Shown: piece by piece, positions 18,014 through 26,078 of the stretch | Layout: the number at the start of each line of letters is the position of its first letter | Position numbering within the stretch: the stretch's first letter is position 1 | Source: Nocardia speluncae NBRC 108251 | Lineage (GTDB): Bacteria > Actinomycetota > Actinomycetes > Mycobacteriales > Mycobacteriaceae | DNA: 64,000 nucleotides | Direction: 5' to 3' | Assembly: GCF_001613245.1 (NCBI RefSeq) | Contig: NZ_BDBZ01000034.1 | Coordinates: 48,203 to 112,202 of the forward strand | Program-made: the position numbers and the translations under genes | Notes under the pieces: model-generated | The model's input: the letters and a program-made list of their open reading frames with translations, nothing else | Told to the model about the DNA's origin: nothing | Database searches by the model: none

Positions 18014-19312
18014 TTACTGATGCTGTCCACGGGTCCGGCCGCGGGCAGCGGGGATGCGCGGTCCGGTGGTACGGCGGGTTCCGGAGCCGGTGGGCCGGAC
18101 GGGACGGCCCGCACCGCGGCTCATCCGCACCGAGAGGGCTCCGCCGACCAGCAGCATCCGCATCATGCGTTCTGCGGCGTCGGTGAGCAGGCGTTCGGCA
18201 TCGGCCACCGCATCGGCCAGGGCCATCGGCACGGGGATGATCGACGCGATGGCGCCGATGCCGACATCGTGGACCGACGGCGCCCCCTCTCCCAGCGAAC
18301 CGGCCAGCGCGACCACCGGCACGCCCTGGACGCGGGACCTGCGGGCGATTTCGGCCGGTACCTTTCCGTGCGGGGTCTGCAGGTCGATCGCGCCTTCCGC
18401 GGTGATCACCAGGTCCGCCCGGGCGATCCGGCGGTCCAGGTCCGCCCCGGTGAGGCCGGAGTCCAGCAGTACGTCGAACCGGGAGCGCAGTGCGGCACCC
18501 ACCCCGCCGGCCAGCCCCGCGCCGAGCCCACCCGATGCGCCGGTCACCGGTCCGGTGCGCAGGTCGCCGGGAGCCCGGCCATCGCGTTCGAGTATCGCCG
18601 CCCAGTTGTCCAACGCGAACGACAGCTCTTCGACCTGCGCCGGTGTGGCTCCCTTCTGCGGTCCGAACACTCGCGCGACACCCCGCGGCCCGCAGAGCAG
18701 GTTCCGCGGATTGCCCGCCACGACGATGTCGGCGCGCGACACCCCGGAATGCAGACCGGACAGGTCGAGTCGAGCAGCGCGCGCGAGTTCATATCCCCCG
18801 CTGCCTATTTCGCGGCCGGACAGGTCGAGGATTCGAGCACCCAGGGCTTGCAGCGCACCGGCGCCGCCGTCGCAGGTCCCGGAATCACCGCAGCCCACCA
18901 CGATCCGCTCCGCGTCCGAGTCCAGTGCTGCGGCGATGAGCTCCCCGGCCCCGAATGTCGTGGTGTTACCGGGATCTCGGCGATCACGCGGCACCTGCCG
19001 CAGCCCCGCGGCAGCGGCCACCTCGACCACGGCCGTCTTCGCTGCCGGGAACCCGAGCCGGGCCCAATGGGCGCGCACCGGGAGGTTCACCGGCCCGGTG
19101 ACATCGAGGTGATGGAGGGTGCCGCCGGTCTCGGCGGCGAGCATGGCGGCGGTCCCCTCCCCGCCGTCGGCGATCGGGGCGAGGTCGACGTGCACGCCGG
19201 GCAACACCCGGCGCAGACCCGCGCCGATGGCATGCGCCACGGATTCTGCCCCGAGGCTTTCCTTGAATCCGCTGGGTGCCACGAGGATGCGCTGCGGAAC
19301 GGTAACCGACAT
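18014..19312 (-). CDS. Glycerate 2-kinase, GlxK/GarK family
   Basis: The 432-residue enzyme phosphorylates glycerate with ATP, feeding it into lower glycolysis. Seen: the family start ILVAPSGFKESLGAESVA, PIADGGEGT, GNTTTFGAGELI, CGDSGTCDGGAGALQALG and EGAIDLQTPHGKVP. The last 45 or so residues form a basic, Arg/Gly/Pro-rich tail not expected for the family, which normally ends near 380 residues. It is the last gene of a minus-strand run with an SLC13-like transporter 33 bases upstream, so uptake of glycerate or a precursor followed by phosphorylation is inferred. Confidence 0.88.
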   Translation of the reverse strand: MSVTVPQRILVAPSGFKESLGAESVAHAIGAGLRRVLPGVHVDLAPIADGGEGTAAMLAAETGGTLHHLDVTGPVNLPVRAHWARLGFPAAKTAVVEVAAAAGLRQVPRDRRDPGNTTTFGAGELIAAALDSDAERIVVGCGDSGTCDGGAGALQALGARILDLSGREIGSGGYELARAARLDLSGLHSGVSRADIVVAGNPRNLLCGPRGVARVFGPQKGATPAQVEELSFALDNWAAILERDGRAPGDLRTGPVTGASGGLGAGLAGGVGAALRSRFDVLLDSGLTGADLDRRIARADLVITAEGAIDLQTPHGKVPAEIARRSRVQGVPVVALAGSLGEGAPSVHDVGIGAIASIIPVPMALADAVADAERLLTDAAERMMRMLLVGGALSVRMSRGAGRPVRPTGSGTRRTTGPRIPAARGRTRGQHQ

Positions 19313-19345
19313 GGTGGTGCCTTTCGAGAGAGCCGACCACTCGGG

Positions 19346-20929
19346 TCAGGGGGTGGGACCGAGACCCAGCTGCGGCCAGACCCAGACCGCGAACGCGAGG
19401 AGTAACGCCACGGACAACGGAGCGAGGACGGCGGAGTAGCGCAGTAGATGTTCGGGCCGGAACCCCGGAACGGTGTCGGATGCGGCGAAGACGGCCATCG
19501 GTTTCGCCGAACTGGTCATGGTGTGACAGAACCCGGCCGCCGCCGTCGACAGGAAGGCCGCTGCCGCGGCGTCCACGCCGACCGCCGGAGCGGTCGCGAC
19601 GATGATCGGCACGAGCACGGCCGAACGAGCCGAACGGGATTGGATCATCAAGTGCGCGGCCAGAGATACGACCACCGTGAGCACCAGGAAGACCACACCG
19701 GCCGCGGGCCCCAGCGAACGCACCGGATCGAATACGAGTCCGGCGAGCCACGCGGACGCACCACTGGTGGTGAGGGCGATCCCCAGGCACAGAGTGGCGG
19801 CCATGAACAACAACAGCGTCCACGGGATCGTTTTCGCGGCGGCCGGCAACGTGGTTCCACCGATTTTCGGAGCTGTGGCGAGCAAGGCGCCGAGCACGGC
19901 GACGACCGCCGGGTCGACACCGTGCCACGCCTCGGTGCACCACAGCACCACCACGAGCGCCAGCACGCCGAGTACCCGGCGCTGGGGTGCGGACAGCGGA
20001 CCCAGCACGTCCGACCCCGCCGCCTCTGCGAAGGCGGTCGCGGGCACGGTGAGCGGGGTGCGGCGCTCGGTGCGGTCGGCGAACAGCGCGAGCGCGATCT
20101 CCGCAGCCAGATGCGACCACACCACCGCGAGCGGGAGGCCGAGGATCAGCCACTGCACGAAGTGATAGCCCTCACCGGTGGCAGTCGCGACGATCTCGCT
20201 GGTGATGAGATGGGCGCCCGCGCCGAGGAGTGAACCCACCGCCGAGAACAAGATGACCGAAGGGATACCCACGGCGAGCGCCAGCACCAGCTGCGGTCGA
20301 TGCCGCAGCACGGCGGCGAGGGCCAGGAAGACCGGTAGCGCCAGGGCGGCCCGGCCGGAGGTCGCCGGAATCGCGAAAGTGGTCACCAGGAGGACCGCAG
20401 TGAGTAGATGCATCAGCTGCCGTGGGGTCCGGGCGAAGGTGAGAACCCGCGCCGCGATCCGCGCCGACAACCCGGTCGCGGTGACAGCGGCCGCGATCAC
20501 GAACGATCCCACCAACAGCCAGATCACCGAATCACCGAGAGTTCCGGTGAACGTCTCGGTATCGATCGGCCCGGTGACGACGAGCGCCACCGCCGCACCG
20601 AGTGCCACATAGGTGTCGGGTACCGGCGCGAAAACCCACATCCAAATCGCGGCCACGAACACTACGAGCGTGATCAGACCATCGCGGGCGAGATCACCGG
20701 CTGCCGCGGCTGCGAGAAAGCCCAGGCACACAAGGATCCCCGCAATCGCCGCCAGCAGCGGCGCCCATGCGGGCCGGCGTGCGGACGGACCGGCCGACGG
20801 GCGCCGGCGCGGTACCGTCCGGTATTCGGTCGCCTCGACGACCTCCCGGCCGTGCACAACCGGGGTTCCTGCCACACCGCTGAGCGGCGTCTCGGTGGGT
20901 TGCTGCTTCACCGGCCACCGCCGGAACAC
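19346..20929 (-). CDS. SLC13/DASS-type anion:sodium symporter
   Basis: 527 residues. An N-terminal cytoplasmic stretch of about 50 residues precedes roughly a dozen hydrophobic segments, arranged as two similar halves as in the divalent anion:sodium symporter family (substrates: dicarboxylates, citrate, sulfate). Seen: repeat-related SGRAALALPVFLAL in the first half and SRSARSAVLVPIIVAT in the second, matching duplicated hairpin regions. Substrate is not readable, and the adjacent glycerate kinase suggests glycerate or a related small acid. GTG 20929 has an AAGGTGAG upstream; GTG 20911 is an alternative. Confidence 0.82.
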   Translation of the reverse strand: MFRRWPVKQQPTETPLSGVAGTPVVHGREVVEATEYRTVPRRRPSAGPSARRPAWAPLLAAIAGILVCLGFLAAAAAGDLARDGLITLVVFVAAIWMWVFAPVPDTYVALGAAVALVVTGPIDTETFTGTLGDSVIWLLVGSFVIAAAVTATGLSARIAARVLTFARTPRQLMHLLTAVLLVTTFAIPATSGRAALALPVFLALAAVLRHRPQLVLALAVGIPSVILFSAVGSLLGAGAHLITSEIVATATGEGYHFVQWLILGLPLAVVWSHLAAEIALALFADRTERRTPLTVPATAFAEAAGSDVLGPLSAPQRRVLGVLALVVVLWCTEAWHGVDPAVVAVLGALLATAPKIGGTTLPAAAKTIPWTLLLFMAATLCLGIALTTSGASAWLAGLVFDPVRSLGPAAGVVFLVLTVVVSLAAHLMIQSRSARSAVLVPIIVATAPAVGVDAAAAAFLSTAAAGFCHTMTSSAKPMAVFAASDTVPGFRPEHLLRYSAVLAPLSVALLLAFAVWVWPQLGLGPTP

Positions 20930-20960
20930 GTCCTGGTCTCACCTTGCCGACGTTGCACTG

Positions 20961-21623
20961 TCATGAGAGCCGGTATCCCATCCCGCGTACGGTCTGCAGG
21001 CGCTGGGCGCCGATCTTGCCCCGTAGCGCGCGCACGTAGACATCGACCACGTTGGACGCAGGGTCGAAGTCGTAACCCCATACCTGCCCGAGGATCTGCT
21101 CGCGGCTCAGGACCTGATCGGGATGCCGGAGAAACACCTCGAGCAGGCCGAATTCGCGGGCTGTCAGGTCCACGGTTCGTCCGTCGACATGTACCCGCCG
21201 GGAGCGCAGGTCGAGGCTGAGACCGTTGTGCGACAGAGAAGCCGACGGCGCACCCGCGGTCGTATCGTCCTGGAGACGCAGCCGTACCCGCGCGAGTAGT
21301 TCGGCGAACTGGAACGGTTTGGTCATGTAGTCGTTGGCGCCGCCCTCCAGTCCGGCGACCGTATCGTCGACACTGTCGCGGGCGGTGAGCACCACCACCG
21401 GGGTCCGCACGCCTTCCCCGCGCAGCCGGCGCAGCACAGTGAATCCGTCCATCGAGGGCAGTCCGATATCGAGGATCACCATGTCGAAGGCACCGGAACG
21501 GGCCATCAGCAAGGCGGTTTCGCCGTCGCCGACATGCTCGGTGGTGTATCCGGCGGCGCGCAGACCTTTGCCGACGAACGACACAATGTGCACATCGTCC
21601 TCGGCGATCAGGATCCGGCTCAT
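20961..21623 (-). CDS. OmpR/PhoB-family response regulator
   Basis: 220 residues. Seen: receiver domain with acidic pair Glu8-Asp9-Asp10, phosphoacceptor Asp52 (ILDIGLP), switch Thr in VLTARD and Lys in MTKPF, then a winged helix ending VDVYVRALRGKIGAQRLQTV plus RGMGYRLS. Its cognate kinase is three bases upstream. A transporter gene starts 31 bases downstream on the same strand, so it may regulate that uptake system. Three 11-bp direct repeats upstream of the operon are candidate binding sites. Confidence 0.92.
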   Translation of the reverse strand: MSRILIAEDDVHIVSFVGKGLRAAGYTTEHVGDGETALLMARSGAFDMVILDIGLPSMDGFTVLRRLRGEGVRTPVVVLTARDSVDDTVAGLEGGANDYMTKPFQFAELLARVRLRLQDDTTAGAPSASLSHNGLSLDLRSRRVHVDGRTVDLTAREFGLLEVFLRHPDQVLSREQILGQVWGYDFDPASNVVDVYVRALRGKIGAQRLQTVRGMGYRLS

Positions 21624-21626
21624 CTC

Positions 21627-23210
21627 CTACCCCTTGCGTTCGTTCGGTTCGGCGGTGTCGCGGTGTGCGGGATATGCTGCGTCGGCCGGCAGGTCGAGAC
21701 CGAATGTGGCGCCGTCCCCGGGCACGCTGCGCACCCAGGCCGATCCGTGGTGCGCGTCGGCGATCGCCCGCACGATGGCCAGTCCGAGCCCTGCACCGGA
21801 CCGTCGGTCCGTCCCGGCGCTATCGGCCGGACGCCCGCGCCGGAACCGCTCGAAGATCACCGGCGCGTCTTCCGGCGCAACCCCCGGCCCCTGATCCGAT
21901 ATCCACAACGACAGGGTGCGATCCGGTTCGGTCCCGGTGAACCGGCATCCCAGCTGCACGGTCGTCCCGTCCACCGAATGGGCGACCGCGTTCGCCGCGA
22001 GCTGCAACATCGCCTGGGTGACCCGCTGCGCGTCGATCCACGCGGTTCCCTCGGCCACCTCCATCAGATGCCAGCGCCGCTCCCCGAGCGGTTGCACCTT
22101 GGATTCGATATCCAGCATGGTCTGCGCGATATCGACCGGGCGCCGGACCACGAAATCCGGCTGCTCGGCCTTGGCCAGCATCAGCAGGTCGGAGACCAGC
22201 CGCCCCATCCGGTTCAGTTCGGAATCGACCAGAGCGAGCGTCCGGCGCCGCTCCTCCGGATCTTCGGAGAGCAGTTCGAGATGCCCCCGGACCACCGTGA
22301 TCGGCGTGCGCAGTTCGTGTCCCGCGTCGTCGACGAATTGCCGCTGGGTCGTATAGGCGTGTTCGAGACGGTCGAGCATATCGTTGAAGGTCTCCGCCAG
22401 CGCCGCGATATCGTCGCGCCCCTCCACCGGAACACGGGCGGTGAGATCCGTTTCGCCGATATCGGCGGCCACCGCCCGCACAGTGCGCACCGGCAACAGG
22501 ATTCGTCCGGCCACCAGATAGGCGACACCGGTGGTCAAAGCCAGCCCGGTCAGCGACACCGCGGCGATGGTGCGCATCGTCCGGTCCACCCCCGCGCGAC
22601 CGACCTCGGTGAACGCGGCCACCACGAACGATCCCCGGTCGGCCCCGGATTCGACGTCGACCCGGCCCCACCGCATCTCCCCGGCCGGTGAGTCGACCAC
22701 TCCCGAGGTCCGGTCCGCCGTTGCTGTTGCGGTGAACAGACCTGGATCGGCGGCCACCGGCGCGGGCAGGTCACCCCGGATACCACGGATTTGCCTGCCG
22801 TCCACGATCCCCACCATCACCTCGCCCTCGATCGGCGACTGCCGCAGCAGATAGGTCTCGAGCAGCCTTTCCACCGATGTGAACGGCTGGGTGGTGGTCG
22901 GGTCCACCCCCTCGGCGGCGAAAGTCCGGAATTCGTCGGCTTCCTGCGCGATATCGGCGTTCGCCCGAGTGTTCACATCGCGCAGCAGCAGGTTACGGGC
23001 GGTCACCAGCACCACGACCAGCAGCAGGAAGGTCGTGAGCATGATCCATGCGGTGATTTTCCAGCGGGCCGGCAATCGGGAGCCGCGCCGACGGAGTATC
23101 CGCGAGCCGGCCGCTGCCGGGCGGTGATCGATGACGCCGGGTCGAGATGCTGGTTGCCGCAGAGTCGGGCCCGTGGTGTCCGCGGGACGCGCGGGGTCGA
23201 GATCAATCAT
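21627..23210 (-). CDS. Membrane sensor histidine kinase
   Basis: 527 residues. Seen: a basic cytoplasmic N-terminus, membrane segments at about 51-72 and 213-238, and an extracytoplasmic sensor of about 140 residues between them. HAMP (about 239-290) follows, then the H-box with phosphorylated His298 (DDAGHELRTPI), N-box QLAANAVAHSV, DQGPGV and GAGLGLAIVRAI. The start ATG 23210 overlaps the end of the upstream Pro-rich protein gene by eight bases, and the response regulator follows by three bases. The ligand sensed is unknown. Confidence 0.92.
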   Translation of the reverse strand: MIDLDPARPADTTGPTLRQPASRPGVIDHRPAAAGSRILRRRGSRLPARWKITAWIMLTTFLLLVVVLVTARNLLLRDVNTRANADIAQEADEFRTFAAEGVDPTTTQPFTSVERLLETYLLRQSPIEGEVMVGIVDGRQIRGIRGDLPAPVAADPGLFTATATADRTSGVVDSPAGEMRWGRVDVESGADRGSFVVAAFTEVGRAGVDRTMRTIAAVSLTGLALTTGVAYLVAGRILLPVRTVRAVAADIGETDLTARVPVEGRDDIAALAETFNDMLDRLEHAYTTQRQFVDDAGHELRTPITVVRGHLELLSEDPEERRRTLALVDSELNRMGRLVSDLLMLAKAEQPDFVVRRPVDIAQTMLDIESKVQPLGERRWHLMEVAEGTAWIDAQRVTQAMLQLAANAVAHSVDGTTVQLGCRFTGTEPDRTLSLWISDQGPGVAPEDAPVIFERFRRGRPADSAGTDRRSGAGLGLAIVRAIADAHHGSAWVRSVPGDGATFGLDLPADAAYPAHRDTAEPNERKG

Positions 23211-23631
23211 CGTCGTCGGACGGCCCGTCCATGTCCGGCTGATCATCCGCGTCGTCGTCGAATCCGTCGGCATCGTCATCGTCATCGCCCTGTTGCGGTG
23301 CGGGTGCCGGGGCAGCCGGTCCGGGGGGCGGAGCCACAGGTGCCGGGGCGGGCACCGCCGGACCGGGCGCAGGGCCCGGGGGTGCCGGTGCGGGAACTGT
23401 GGCGCCCGGCGGCGGTACCGCGCCCTGCGGCACACCCGGGATCTGCGTACCCGAGTCCGGACCGGCGTCCGGCGCGGCCGGCGACTCCGGGCCGTCCGGC
23501 GCCACACTCACCGACACCGAGGACGGATCGAGCTCGGGCTCGGGCGAACGGGTCAGGGCAAAACTCACCAGGACCACGGCGGCGGCACCCGCGAGAACAA
23601 GAGCAGCGGCGAAAGAACGAGAACCGGACAT
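23203..23631 (-). CDS. Secreted or anchored Pro-rich protein with polyaspartate tail
   Basis: 142 residues, function not recognised. Seen: an N-terminal hydrophobic segment (about residues 7-25) that may be a signal or anchor, a linker with SPEPELDPSS, about 60 residues of Pro/Ala/Gly repeats, and a very acidic end (QQGDDDDDADGFDDDADD and a final DDDD). Its stop overlaps the sensor kinase start, so it is first in the two-component operon and may assist sensing, for example by binding cations with the acidic tail. That role is inference. Nocardial two-component operons starting with such a small exported protein are not familiar to me. Confidence 0.7.
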   Translation of the reverse strand: MSGSRSFAAALVLAGAAAVVLVSFALTRSPEPELDPSSVSVSVAPDGPESPAAPDAGPDSGTQIPGVPQGAVPPPGATVPAPAPPGPAPGPAVPAPAPVAPPPGPAAPAPAPQQGDDDDDADGFDDDADDQPDMDGPSDDDD

Positions 23632-23649
23632 AACAGCCACTATGCCCAA

Positions 23650-23682
23650 CTCTGATGACCCCGTCGTGAGGCGTAGATGAGG
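23650..23682 (-). promoter_or_regulatory. Three 11-bp direct repeats upstream of the two-component operon
   Basis: Read on the minus strand: CCTCATCTACG, CCTCACGACGG and GGTCATCAGAG, adjacent and in phase at 11 bp. OmpR/PhoB regulators bind direct half-sites with that spacing. The last repeat ends 19 bases before the ATG of the Pro-rich protein, so autoregulation is inferred. Confidence 0.4.
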
Positions 23683-23707
23683 ATTTCTTCATCACAGGCA
23701 CGAACGA

Positions 23708-23743
23708 CCGGCCGGACGCTTCGACACTGTCTCGTCCGGCCGG
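23708..23743. repeat. 11-bp inverted repeat upstream of the two-component operon
   Basis: CCGGCCGGACG / CGTCCGGCCGG (23708-23718, 23733-23743) with a 14-base loop, flanked by CGAAC / GTTCG. It could terminate transcription of the small minus-strand ORF at 24155-24247 or regulate the operon to its left. The stretch 23744-24154 holds no convincing gene but repeats CACCCCGCGAGAC twice (near 23883 and 23935). Confidence 0.4.
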
Positions 23744-24154
23744 CCACTGTTCGTGGACGCTGCCGTGCCGATTCTCGAACGGTTACCTTTCGCGGTGCCG
23801 GGCCGGCGGACTACTGTTCGCTGATCCCGCACTGAGCATCCGGAAGAGCCGTACGGTGTGACGGCTGCCGGCCGGGCCGGTCACCCCGCGAGACCGGTCC
23901 GATCGACGACGCCCTGCCCGTGAGCCGGTCTGCCACCCCGCGAGACAGACCGGCCCACCCGGTCGGCCGCCTCCCCACTGCTCCGACCGGCCTTGTCCCC
24001 CCGCAGTGGTTCCGGTTCCCCTCCCCGGTCACCGGACCCACCACACCCCCACGGATCCCCCACGATTCCCCTGGATCCGTACTTTCCGGGATGCGTACCG
24101 GGTCCTCCCCAGGCACCGGTTCGCATCCCGCCCCCTCTTTCAGCGGCGTCGCGA

Positions 24155-24247
24155 CTACTGGCGGGAGTCGATGACGCCGAGCTCGGCGCGACCGTCCTCG
24201 ACGAGGTATCCGGGCGCATACAGTTCGGTGGTCAGCTGGGTGATCAT
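24155..24247 (-). CDS. Candidate 30-residue peptide, unknown
   Basis: ATG 24247 is preceded by AGAGGA at a proper distance, and the frame encodes 30 residues with the segment LTTELYAPGYLVEDGRAELG. The composition is protein-like and unlike the Arg/Pro-rich shadow frames around it. The Y-A-P-x-x-L pattern is reminiscent of some RiPP leaders, but no maturation enzymes are nearby. It is divergent from another tiny ORF at 24469. Function unknown. Confidence 0.45.
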   Translation of the reverse strand: MITQLTTELYAPGYLVEDGRAELGVIDSRQ

Positions 24248-24468
24248 CTACAGGGTTCCTCTTCGCGGTGTGAGTGCCGGTGTGTTCTCCGGCGTGACTC
24301 AACAATGCGTCCCCGCGCTTGGCGCGCCCTTAACGTGAACTTATAACGCTGAGAACACGATCCGTCACAGTGCAATCAAGGTCGTGGCACGAGATGTGCG
24401 GGGGTCCCGCCGGCCGGGTATCTCGGGCATCATGGAGAGCATCCGCTACGACAAGAGTGGGAGTGTCG

Positions 24469-24528
24469 ATGGATACGTTGGTCCTATGGGCGCTGGCCTC
24501 GGTGGTTTATTGGTTCGGCCTGCTGTAG
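24469..24528 (+). CDS. Candidate 19-residue membrane peptide
   Basis: MDTLVLWALASVVYWFGLL is a single hydrophobic segment with a Tyr-Trp centre and no charge except Asp2. A GGGAG site lies 9 bases upstream of the ATG, and a GTG two codons earlier is an alternative start. An 18-bp perfect terminator-like stem begins 50 bases after the TAG. The order ribosome site, ORF and strong hairpin suggests a real small transcript. Function unknown. Confidence 0.5.
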   Translation: MDTLVLWALASVVYWFGLL

Positions 24529-24578
24529 CCGCGCCCGTACCGACATCGTGACCGCACGGTACGAGTGCCGATGGGTGT

Positions 24579-24615
24579 GACGCCCCTGATCGATCCCGGA
24601 TCGATCAGGGGCGTC
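24579..24615 (+). terminator. 18-bp perfect palindrome after the 19-residue ORF
   Basis: Arms GACGCCCCTGATCGATCC (24579-24596) and its exact complement (24598-24615) around one central base; the real loop would open the inner pairs. It separates the tiny ORF from the serine hydrolase start at 24685. Confidence 0.7.
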
Positions 24616-24684
24616 GCGTATCTGCGCCGGTGCCACGCCCGGCAGTACCGGCGTGTGCCGGCACCCCGGCATTAGTGTGTGCGC

Positions 24685-26031
24685 ATGGCGCGTTTCGGTG
24701 GGCTCCTGGCGGGGGTCACAGCGGTAACACTGGTGGTGGGACAGGTTTTCGCGGCTCAGGCGTACGCCGCGCCGGCGCAGGCCGAATGCACAGTGAGTTC
24801 CGGGCGGGAACCGCAGCGGGCGCAACCCGAGCAGGTGGGCCTGGACGCGCAGCGGCTGACAGACGCACTGACCTTCGCCGGCGGCCGGAACCGGTTGAAT
24901 GTGCAGGTATTCCGGCACAACTGCTTGGTGGGCGAGGGCCCGGCCAACGAGCAGACCGGGCATATCCCGTGGAATATCTGGAGCGTGACCAAGAGTGTGG
25001 TCTCACTGATCACCGGGATCGCCGCGGATCGTGGGCTGGTGGATATCGCGGCCCCGATCGACCGGTATCTGCCGCCCGGTCTGGGCGACACCCGGCGGCG
25101 GGCGATCACGATCGAAAACCTGCTCACCGAAACATCCGGTATGCGTACCGGGGTGGTGACCGAAGGCATCACGGGAGCTGTCCCCATCGATCCCAACAGC
25201 GCTGTTCAGGCACTGGGCGTACCGCTGGATCACGAACCCGGCACCGTGTTCACCTACAGTCAGCGCACCGTGGATCTGCTCTCCTATGTGGTGGAGCTGG
25301 CCGTCGGCGAACCGCTACAGGAGTTCGCGCAGCGAGAATTGTTCACGCCGTTGGGTATCGACCGGGGTGACTGGTACTGGGCGCGGGACCGCAGCGGCCA
25401 CACCTACGGTTACGCACATCTGTTGATCCCGCCGGCCGATCTGGCCAAGCTGGGACTGCTGGTGGCCAACGACGGCGACTGGGACGGGCAGCAGGTCGTA
25501 TCCACGCAGTATCTGTCCCGCGCGACCACACCGTCACGGGCGAACCCGTGTTACGGCTATCTGTTCTGGCTCGGATCGAGCTGCGCGGAGAATCCGTCGT
25601 TCCTGCCACCGGATACCTACGCGATGTCCGGAATGGGGTTGCAGAACGTCTTCGTCGTTCCGAGCCTGGATCTGGTGGTGGTGTGGACCGGCGTTTTCGG
25701 CAATATCAGCAAATACGGCCCGGCCGGGGTAATCCAGAACTTCGAGGAATTGCCGCACGAATTCTTCCGGCGACTCCTGGCCGCGTTCCGGGAGCCACCG
25801 GTCGCCGATCCGGGCCCGTACGTGGAACCCCCGGTGAGAGCGGACCCGGGCGCCTACATCGATACCGATATCCTGCTGGCGGTCTTCGGGATCGGTAATT
25901 CGGCGTATCCGGGCTGCGATGTCTTCGCCTGCCTGAGCGAGCCACTGACGGCTCCGTTCACCGATGCACCGCCGGGGTGTGTGTTGCTGGCCTGCCTCGG
26001 TACCGATCCGCGTACGCCGGGAATCCGCTGA
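24685..26031 (+). CDS. Exported beta-lactamase-family serine hydrolase
   Basis: 448 residues from ATG 24685, with a GTG two codons earlier as an alternative. Seen: a Sec-type signal peptide ending near AQAYAAPAQA, then a class C beta-lactamase/esterase domain with the catalytic SxxK as SVTK (about residues 100-103) in WNIWSVTKSVV. YSQ takes the second-motif place, and PPADLAKLGLLVANDG is typical of the family. The C-terminal 90 residues, after LPHEFFRRL, are Pro-rich and contain Cys pairs (GCDVFACL, GCVLLACL) not needed for the fold. Substrate unknown; such proteins act as esterases or on D-Ala-containing substrates. Confidence 0.83.
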   Translation: MARFGGLLAGVTAVTLVVGQVFAAQAYAAPAQAECTVSSGREPQRAQPEQVGLDAQRLTDALTFAGGRNRLNVQVFRHNCLVGEGPANEQTGHIPWNIWSVTKSVVSLITGIAADRGLVDIAAPIDRYLPPGLGDTRRRAITIENLLTETSGMRTGVVTEGITGAVPIDPNSAVQALGVPLDHEPGTVFTYSQRTVDLLSYVVELAVGEPLQEFAQRELFTPLGIDRGDWYWARDRSGHTYGYAHLLIPPADLAKLGLLVANDGDWDGQQVVSTQYLSRATTPSRANPCYGYLFWLGSSCAENPSFLPPDTYAMSGMGLQNVFVVPSLDLVVVWTGVFGNISKYGPAGVIQNFEELPHEFFRRLLAAFREPPVADPGPYVEPPVRADPGAYIDTDILLAVFGIGNSAYPGCDVFACLSEPLTAPFTDAPPGCVLLACLGTDPRTPGIR

Positions 26032-26035
26032 GCCC

Positions 26036-26072
26036 GCTTTCCCCCCGGCATGTCGCGCGCCGGGGAGAAAGC
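26036..26072. terminator. Hairpin between convergent serine hydrolase and asd
   Basis: 14-bp stem with one mismatch (GCTTTCCCCCCGGC, 26036-26049, against 26059-26072) and a 9-base loop. GAAA and TTTC at the stem ends make it usable from both sides. Confidence 0.7.
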
Positions 26073-26078
26073 CGGTCG

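Noticed and set aside
24155..24247. Lasso-peptide precursor
   Set aside because: Tyr and Pro of the leader are spaced differently from the YxxP motif, no Thr precedes a core, and no lasso protease or cyclase lies near. Kept only as an unassigned small ORF.
23811..24305. A 164-residue minus-strand frame in the gap before the serine hydrolase
   Set aside because: Pro/Arg/Gly-rich, no ribosome site, no domain. It overlaps the better small ORF at 24155-24247 in another frame.
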